Origin: Nitrospira sp.
GTDB taxonomy: Bacteria; Nitrospirota; Nitrospiria; Nitrospirales; Nitrospiraceae
Assembly (NCBI GenBank): GCA_025935475.1
Contig: JAICVE010000055.1
Span: forward strand, 1 to 11,564
DNA: 11,564 nt
Direction of reading: 5' to 3'
A model generated the notes under the pieces. That model had not been told where the DNA came from. It did no database searches and worked only from the letters and a program-made list of their open reading frames with translations. The translations under genes and the position numbers were made by a program. This document shows, piece after piece, positions 7,179 to 11,564 of this stretch (positions are counted from its first letter, which is position 1; the number at the start of each line of letters is the position of its first letter).

Positions 7179-7195
7179 CGAGTTCTACACGCTTC

Positions 7196-7228
7196 AAGCC
7201 CCGTCCCTCCCAAGGACGGCGGCTTTTT
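7196..7228 (+). terminator. Rho-independent terminator, perhaps an attenuator of tkt
   Basis: Left arm AAGCC-CCGTCC (7196-7206), loop CTCCCAA, right arm GGACGG-C-GGCTT (7214-7225) with one bulged C, then a T-run to 7228. It may simply end lipoprotein transcription. However, the predicted tkt promoter lies upstream of it and only 43 bp separate it from the tkt start, so it may act as a leader attenuator. Confidence 0.75.
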
Positions 7229-7261
7229 GCGATTTTCGTTCCCATACGAAAGAGCACTATC

Positions 7262-7267
7262 AAGGAG
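7262..7267 (+). promoter_or_regulatory. Ribosome-binding site deciding the tkt start
   Basis: AAGGAG, 4 bp before the ATG at 7272. The frame is open upstream to a TTG at 7227, but that codon lies in the terminator T-run and has no such site, so 7272 is the start. Confidence 0.85.
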
Positions 7268-7271
7268 CACC

Positions 7272-9137
7272 ATGCCTGGATCCACTACATCTCACGAGCA
7301 ACTTGCCGCCCTTCGGAACGCCGCAACACATTTGCGTATTGAAAGCGTACGGTCGACCAGCGTGGCTGGCAGCGGCCATCCTTCGAGCTGTTGCTCCGCC
7401 GCCGACATCGTGGCCGCGCTCTTCTTCTCTGTGATGCGCTACGACCCGAAGAATCCCAAGGCCCCGAACAGTGATCGTTTCGTTCTTTCGAAAGGACATG
7501 CCGCGCCCCTCCTCTATGCGGCTTGGGCCGAGGCCGGGCTCTTTCCGAAAGAGGACTTGCTGAAACTGCGGACACTCCATTCGGATCTGGAAGGACATCC
7601 CACGCCTCGCCTTCCATTTGTCGACATGGCCACCGGTTCGCTAGGACAGGGTCTGCCGGTCGGCGTGGGTATCGCGTTGAGCGCGAAGTATGTGGACAAG
7701 GTGGATCATCGCACCTACGTCTTGATGGGCGACGGCGAATCCGTCGAAGGGTCGAATTGGGAGGCAATAGAGGCCGCACGACAGCAGAAGTTGGACAACC
7801 TCTGCGCCATCGTTGACATCAACCGGTTGGGTCAAAGCGATCCCACGATGTTGCAGCACGATATGGAGGCCTACCGGGCTCGCTGGTCCGCGTTTGGCTG
7901 GCATGCTTTGGTCGTAGACGGACACGATCTGCCTGGTCTTCTCAGCGCATTTGAAGAAGCCGCTCGGACCAAGCACAAACCGACGGTCCTTCTCGCCAGG
8001 ACGTTAAAGGGCAAAGGCATCTCATTCATAGAAGATCAGCCTAATTGGCACGGAAAGCCGATTCCGCAAGGCACCGAGATGCAAAAGGCTATAGAGGAGC
8101 TGACGCACCAACTCCAACCGAATGGCACCGCACCGGTCATCCGTCGTCCCTCCGCCCCTCAGGCTGACAAGCCGGCGATCAAGCCCTTGCCGCCACCACC
8201 GTACAAGGTTGGTGACTCGGTCGCGACACGCGAAGCGTTCGGCGTCGCCCTGGAAGCGCTAGGTGAGGTCAATCCGCTGGTCGTGGCGTTGGACGCGGAC
8301 GTCAAGAATTCTACCTACACGGAAAAGTTCGGCAAGAAATTCACCAACCGGTTTTTCGAAAACTTCATTGCCGAACAAAACATGCTCGGCGCAGCAGCCG
8401 GCTTGGCCGCTTGCGGGAAAATCCCGTTCGCGGCGACATTCGCCGCGTTTTTTACGCGCGCCTACGACTTCATCCGCATGGCTGCGATCAGCCGGGCCAA
8501 CATCAAGCTCGTCGGGACGCATGTGGGGGTCAGCATCGGCGAAGACGGCCCATCCCAAATGGGTCTCGAAGATATCGCGATGATGGCCACGCAACCAGAC
8601 ATCACCGTGCTGTACCCGTCGGACGGGACTAGCACCTATCGCCTCGTCGAGGCAGCGGCCAATCACAAAGGCATGGTCTATCTGCGCGCAGGCCGACCGA
8701 AATCGCCGATCCTCTATGGACCGGAGGAACAGTTCCCGATTGGCGGATCCAAGGTGTTGCGCCAGAGCGCAAACGACGCGCTCACGATCGTTGCCGCCGG
8801 CGTAACCCTTTTCGAAGCACTCAAAGCCTACGACAAACTCAAGGCGACCGGCATCGTGGTCCGCGTCATCGATCTGTACAGCATCGTCCCGATCGATCGC
8901 ACGACGCTGCTTGAAAGCGCGTCGGCGACGCATGGACGACTGCTCACGGTCGAAGACCATTATGCGCACGGTGGGTTGGGCGATGCCGTGCTGGACGCGG
9001 TCGGATCCGAAGGTGTCCGGGTCCATAAGCTCGCCGTTCGCACCATTCCGCACAGCGGGAAACCGGACGAACTCATCGACCATTATGGCATTGGAGCGCG
9101 ATCCATTGTCGAAGCGACTCAACACATCATCAAGTAA
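7272..9137 (+). CDS. tkt: Transketolase, full-length, animal-like type
   Basis: Thiamine diphosphate enzyme that moves two-carbon ketol units between sugar phosphates in the non-oxidative pentose phosphate pathway (or the Calvin cycle). The 621-residue product is complete. The pyrophosphate-binding half has AGSGHPSS (His36), SKGHAAP (His76) and the cofactor motif GDGE (153-156) ending at Asn184 in DINRLGQSD; TKHKPT and WHGKP follow. A Pro-rich linker (about 290-312) leads to the pyrimidine-binding half with the catalytic Glu368 in FIAEQNM, AAFFTRAYD and GVSIGEDGPSQM, then the C-terminal domain with TVEDHYAHGGLG and SGKPDEL. The length and motifs such as SCCSAADI and GVSIGEDGPSQM resemble vertebrate transketolases (about 620 residues) rather than the ~660-residue E. 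coli TktA type. It overlaps the downstream regulator gene. Neighbouring genes do not form a pentose phosphate operon. Confidence 0.96.
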   Translation: MPGSTTSHEQLAALRNAATHLRIESVRSTSVAGSGHPSSCCSAADIVAALFFSVMRYDPKNPKAPNSDRFVLSKGHAAPLLYAAWAEAGLFPKEDLLKLRTLHSDLEGHPTPRLPFVDMATGSLGQGLPVGVGIALSAKYVDKVDHRTYVLMGDGESVEGSNWEAIEAARQQKLDNLCAIVDINRLGQSDPTMLQHDMEAYRARWSAFGWHALVVDGHDLPGLLSAFEEAARTKHKPTVLLARTLKGKGISFIEDQPNWHGKPIPQGTEMQKAIEELTHQLQPNGTAPVIRRPSAPQADKPAIKPLPPPPYKVGDSVATREAFGVALEALGEVNPLVVALDADVKNSTYTEKFGKKFTNRFFENFIAEQNMLGAAAGLAACGKIPFAATFAAFFTRAYDFIRMAAISRANIKLVGTHVGVSIGEDGPSQMGLEDIAMMATQPDITVLYPSDGTSTYRLVEAAANHKGMVYLRAGRPKSPILYGPEEQFPIGGSKVLRQSANDALTIVAAGVTLFEALKAYDKLKATGIVVRVIDLYSIVPIDRTTLLESASATHGRLLTVEDHYAHGGLGDAVLDAVGSEGVRVHKLAVRTIPHSGKPDELIDHYGIGARSIVEATQHIIK

Positions 9138-9834
9138 ACGGCCTGACGTCTCCACTGATAGTTTGCTTGACCACGTGCCCTTGCTCAGCATTCTGAGCGC
9201 GCAAGATCGTCAACGCATTCTCCCTGAGCTGTCAGAAACTCGTTATGGAAAAGACGACTTCATCTTCCGTGAAGGCGATCCGACCGAATATTTTCACATC
9301 GTCAAGGAAGGGACGGTCAAATGCGTGAAATCCACCGCCAATGGCAGGGAGTGCACGCTGAAAATGCTGATGCCAGGAGATCTCTTCTGCTGCGACGCAG
9401 CGGCCTTTGACGGCGGCTGCCATCCTGGCACGGCGCAGCCCATGGGAAACGTGAGCATTCTTCGCATGCATCGCAAGGCGTATTTCGACATGCTGAAGCG
9501 CAACCCCGACGCGGCCATGGAAGTGATCAAGTACCTAGGAAATCGGCTCAACGAAGCGCAGGAAAAAACCAAAATTCTTGCACTCGACCGTGCGGACCAA
9601 CGGTTGGCGGCGCTCTTGGCCGATTTCGGTGCAAGAAACGGCATCAAGGAAACTCAGGGCATCAGGCTGCCCATGCGATTAACCAGACAAGATATGGCAA
9701 ACATGATCGGTGCCACCACGGAAACCGTGATTCGCATCATGAGCCGGTTCAAACGTGCACGTCTGGTTTCCGGCACCGCAAATCGGCTCGTGATCTTGAA
9801 CCTCCAACAACTCAAGGCCTTCGCATCCGGCTAG
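9085..9834 (+). CDS. Crp/Fnr-family transcriptional regulator, FNR-like
   Basis: Dimeric DNA-binding regulator of the Crp/Fnr family. With the ATG at 9085 it has 249 residues: a cyclic-nucleotide-binding-type beta-roll at about 45-135, a long dimerisation helix at about 140-170, and a C-terminal helix-turn-helix at 199-222 (LTRQDMANMIGATTETVIRI), whose recognition helix keeps Glu213 and Arg217. The block GDLFCCDAAAFDGGCHPGTAQ resembles FNR (GDLVGFDAIGSGHHPSFAQ), not Crp, and lacks the cAMP-binding Glu and Arg-Ser. The N-terminus has no cysteines, so the FNR Fe-S site is absent; Cys80, 90, 102, 103 and 112 lie inside the sensor domain. The start is uncertain: a TTG at 9106 with GGAG 9 bp upstream would give 242 residues. 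Either start overlaps tkt, implying co-transcription. It is followed by nirK, a frequent target of such regulators (NNR, DNR, NnrR). Confidence 0.93.
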   Translation: MALERDPLSKRLNTSSSKRPDVSTDSLLDHVPLLSILSAQDRQRILPELSETRYGKDDFIFREGDPTEYFHIVKEGTVKCVKSTANGRECTLKMLMPGDLFCCDAAAFDGGCHPGTAQPMGNVSILRMHRKAYFDMLKRNPDAAMEVIKYLGNRLNEAQEKTKILALDRADQRLAALLADFGARNGIKETQGIRLPMRLTRQDMANMIGATTETVIRIMSRFKRARLVSGTANRLVILNLQQLKAFASG

Positions 9835-9865
9835 TCTCCTGAACCCTTTTCTGCAGGTTTTTCCT

Positions 9866-9890
9866 AAAACATGACTTTCGTCATGTTTTT
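9866..9890 (+). terminator. 10-bp-arm palindrome: terminator and/or Crp/Fnr operator
   Basis: AAAACATGAC (9866-9875) and GTCATGTTTT (9880-9889) are perfectly complementary around a TTTC loop, with one further T. As RNA it is a modest hairpin with flanking A and U runs, able to terminate the regulator gene 31 bp upstream. As DNA its core ATGAC-TTTC-GTCAT has the same 5-4-5 layout as the FNR site TTGAT-N4-ATCAA, sharing the TGA core. Confidence 0.6.
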
Positions 9891-9907
9891 ATGCTCCCGC
9901 CTGCGAG

Positions 9908-9913
9908 TATCCT
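9908..9913 (+). promoter_or_regulatory. Possible -10 element of an activator-dependent nirK promoter
   Basis: TATCCT matches 4 of 6 bases of the -10 consensus. It predicts a start near 9920, which puts the centre of the palindrome at 9866-9890 near -42, the class II activator position. No -35 consensus is seen at the right spacing, which fits an activator-dependent promoter. The leader to nirK would be about 69 nt. Confidence 0.4.
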
Positions 9914-9988
9914 CCGGCCGGTCCCTAGTCATGCCAATATCCAGGCTGGCTAACGGTTCGCGCGATCAACTTCAAAGAGGAGAGAATA

Positions 9989-10957
9989 ATGTTCACGACC
10001 CACTCATTTCGCGGTCTTGTGCTTGCCACAGGACTGGCAACGATCACATCCACCGTGGCCTTTGCCAAGACCCATGACGTGTCCATGACCGCAGTCGAAA
10101 CCGATATCGTCATCGAGGGGAGCGGTGAAAAATATGCCGCGTGGACCTTCGACGGCCAAATGCCCGGGCCGGTGGTTCGGGTGGTGGAAGGAGACACCAT
10201 TCAGTTTACGTTAACCAATCCGGCCACGAACAAGTATCCCCACGCAATGGATTTTCACGCCGCAGAGATCGACTTCCTAAAAAACTACAGAGCGGTCAAT
10301 GCGGGCGAGACAATCAGCTACACCTTCGTCGCGAGGAAGCCGGGAGTGTTTTTCTACCACTGCGGCGCCCCACCTATGATCCAGCACGTCGCCCGAGGCA
10401 TGTTCGGCGCCATCATCGTCGATCCCAAGAACTCCAAGGCATGGCCAAAGGCCGATCGGGAATATGTGCTCGTGCAATCGGAATACTTCAAAAATCCTGA
10501 CGACGTCCAGAGCATGTTCGATCGCAAATTCGACGGCGTGATGTTCAACGGCGGGATTTTTAAATATCATCCCTTCGTGACAGGCGGCGGAAAATTGGAC
10601 GCAAAACCGGGCGAACGTGTGCGCATTTATTTCGTCAATGCAGGGCCGAACGAGTTTTCGGCATTCCATCCCATCGGCGAGATTTGGGACAACGTCTATG
10701 AAAGTGGCAATCCGGCCAACAAGCTCACAGGGGTCCAAACCTACGTGGTGGGACCGGGAAGCGCGGCAACGTTCGATGTCGTCGTCGAATCAGCCGGTGC
10801 CTATCCGCTGGTCACCCATTCGTTAACCGCTGCGCTGCGCGGCGCGATTGCCGTGCTCGTCGCATCGCCCGATGCCAAATCACAGACACTCATGCCGATG
10901 GTGCCTTGGAAGGTCACTGTTCCACAAACTGAAATCACCCCGGCGCCCGGCCATTAG
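9989..10957 (+). CDS. nirK: Copper-containing nitrite reductase (NO-forming), periplasmic
   Basis: Reduces nitrite to nitric oxide in the periplasm. The 322-residue product has a Sec signal peptide (cleavage likely after AFA at residue 26) and two cupredoxin domains (about 35-150 and 155-295). Ligands align with those of characterised NirK/AniA: type 1 copper His85, Cys125, His133 and Met138; type 2 copper His90, His124 and His277; and the catalytic pair Asp88 and His227 (in FHPIGEIWD, as in AniA). GAPPM after the Cys and THSL near the end fit too. At 322 residues it is shorter than many NirK proteins and has no cytochrome or third cupredoxin fusion. GAGGAG lies 6 bp before the ATG. It follows the FNR-like gene and precedes the HMA-like gene by 28 bp. 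In nitrite oxidisers its role (NO signalling, redox balance) is debated; another multicopper oxidase activity is less likely given the ligands. Confidence 0.92.
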   Translation: MFTTHSFRGLVLATGLATITSTVAFAKTHDVSMTAVETDIVIEGSGEKYAAWTFDGQMPGPVVRVVEGDTIQFTLTNPATNKYPHAMDFHAAEIDFLKNYRAVNAGETISYTFVARKPGVFFYHCGAPPMIQHVARGMFGAIIVDPKNSKAWPKADREYVLVQSEYFKNPDDVQSMFDRKFDGVMFNGGIFKYHPFVTGGGKLDAKPGERVRIYFVNAGPNEFSAFHPIGEIWDNVYESGNPANKLTGVQTYVVGPGSAATFDVVVESAGAYPLVTHSLTAALRGAIAVLVASPDAKSQTLMPMVPWKVTVPQTEITPAPGH

Positions 10958-10985
10958 ACGGCCGACATCAACCACGGTCACCCCC

Positions 10986-11342
10986 ATGCTGCATTCTGGC
11001 CTCGCTGCTTGGATGATCTCACTCTGGGTCGTTCTGTGGAGCAACGAGGCCTTCGCACTGGAGCGTGCCGCCCTCGCACTGTCCGGTTCAGACTGCCGTC
11101 TCTCGCACCAAGACATCATTGAAACCTTGGAGCGCCTCGAGGGTGTCACAAGGGTGGAGGCCGAGACGATTCCCGATCATCTCCTGGTCGACCACGACGG
11201 CTTGCGCCGCACAGGAGAAGAGCTGGCCGCCTTCGTGAACGGACTGGCTGCCCTGCAGGGTCGTTGTCGGGCAGCGGTGATGCAGTCCTGCATCACCGCA
11301 CGAGCCGGACCCGGCGGCGCGCTCCCCGTGCCGGTTCGCTAG
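10986..11342 (+). CDS. Small exported protein with an HMA-like fold, single Cys
   Basis: Predicted periplasmic protein of 118 residues. The N-terminal hydrophobic segment (about 5-24, MISLWVVLWSNEAFA) looks like a signal peptide cleaved after AFA. Residues 28-90 have the strand-helix-strand-strand-helix-strand pattern of heavy-metal-associated domains: a first strand ALALSG, a loop with Cys37 and His41, a helix DIIETLERLEGV, then VTRVEAE and HLLVDHDG, and a last helix EELAAFVNGL. The usual metal-binding CxxC is reduced to one Cys followed by His four residues later; Cys94 and Cys102 lie in the tail. I chose the ATG at 10986; a second ATG at 11013 gives a shorter signal peptide, and neither has a strong ribosome-binding site. 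Being 28 bp after nirK, it is probably co-transcribed and could help deliver copper to NirK. The fold assignment comes from pattern only. Confidence 0.7.
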   Translation: MLHSGLAAWMISLWVVLWSNEAFALERAALALSGSDCRLSHQDIIETLERLEGVTRVEAETIPDHLLVDHDGLRRTGEELAAFVNGLAALQGRCRAAVMQSCITARAGPGGALPVPVR

Positions 11343-11346
11343 GTCA

Positions 11347-11564
11347 TCAATACACGACCGCCGGGCGTTTCCCGTGAGCGATCAGCATCAATCGCTCTCG
11401 CTTGAGCGGACGCTCTGGATCACGCGTATAGTGGGAAAAATCCTTCGAGACCTCGACGGCGCTCAACGGCAGCGTAATTTCCTGACGCATGTGTGGGACC
11501 GCCGTATCCAACGAAAGTGACACGACTTGATCTGTGCAACCGGTCACCTCCGCGCTGAGGTCCC
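11347..11564 (-). CDS. C-terminal end of an unknown protein, cut by the window edge
   Basis: The minus strand is open from the right edge to a TGA at 11347-11349, giving the last 71 or so residues of a protein (ending RERLMLIAHGKRPAVVY). I do not recognise the family. The segment is polar, with alternating short hydrophobic strands and a charged RDPERPLKRERL block, and has no membrane helix. A GTG at 11547 could start a 66-residue protein, but it has no properly spaced ribosome-binding site and the frame stays open beyond it, so a 5'-truncated gene is more likely. It converges on the HMA-like gene with only 4 bp between the stops and no terminator between them. Confidence 0.55.
   Translation of the reverse strand, partial: DLSAEVTGCTDQVVSLSLDTAVPHMRQEITLPLSAVEVSKDFSHYTRDPERPLKRERLMLIAHGKRPAVVY

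Noticed and set aside
7227..7271. Longer N-terminus for transketolase from TTG at 7227
   Set aside because: That codon is in the T-run of a terminator and lacks a ribosome-binding site, while the ATG at 7272 has a perfect AAGGAG.
8911..9084. N-terminal extension of the FNR-like regulator from 8911
   Set aside because: This part is an out-of-frame reading of transketolase and looks like a shadow (Arg/Ser-rich, no Crp/Fnr similarity).
8259..9191. Minus-strand open frame of 310 codons
   Set aside because: It is antisense to the conserved second half of transketolase; high G+C and codon bias make such shadow frames common.
10848..10985. N-terminal extension of the HMA-like protein
   Set aside because: It overlaps the end of nirK in another frame and would place a clear signal peptide at residue 50.
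1..11564. CRISPR array, insertion sequence, tRNA, phage or toxin-antitoxin genes
   Set aside because: No regular repeat-spacer pattern, transposase motif, terminal inverted repeats, cloverleaf or small paired genes were seen on either strand.

Overview
The window reads as chromosomal DNA of a free-living, chemolithotroph-like bacterium, most likely Nitrospira or a relative (phylum Nitrospirota). The reasons are the gene set (glyQ, glyS and pyruvate phosphate dikinase in one run, an animal-type transketolase, an FNR-type regulator next to a copper nitrite reductase), a G+C content that looks like the high fifties by eye, and promoters of TTGAC / TGCTAGCTT type. The genus is inferred from family knowledge and was not checked by any search. 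No phage, insertion sequence, CRISPR array, tRNA or rRNA was found.

Left part, minus strand (5742 down to 1): a tight run glyQ > glyS > small two-helix membrane protein > ppdK. glyQ and glyS overlap by ATGA, and the later gaps are 20 and 26 bp. The run starts at a good promoter (5794-5823). ppdK is cut by the left edge and lacks its C-terminal catalytic part.

Middle, plus strand: an Rrf2-family regulator with four cysteines is divergent from glyQ. Its promoter spacer holds a perfect 14-bp palindrome, a likely operator. After it comes an AT-rich, 286-bp non-coding stretch with three TTTACAC repeats, a near-palindrome and a composite hairpin. Then follows a small lipoprotein with one fibronectin type III domain.

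Right part, plus strand: a promoter matching that of glyQ, then a rho-independent hairpin inside the would-be leader, then transketolase, which overlaps a gene for an FNR-like regulator. A 10-bp-arm palindrome follows. It can be the terminator of the regulator gene and also has the 5-4-5 geometry of a Crp/Fnr operator placed close to -42 of a possible nirK promoter. nirK (periplasmic two-domain copper nitrite reductase, all copper ligands present) is followed 28 bp later by a small exported protein resembling a heavy-metal-associated domain with a single Cys-x3-His in place of CxxC. A partial gene of unknown function converges from the right edge.

The best candidate for a little-described system is the regulator - palindrome - nirK - single-Cys HMA-like protein module at 9085-11342. 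It could be a self-contained nitrite/NO-responsive unit with its own copper-handling partner.
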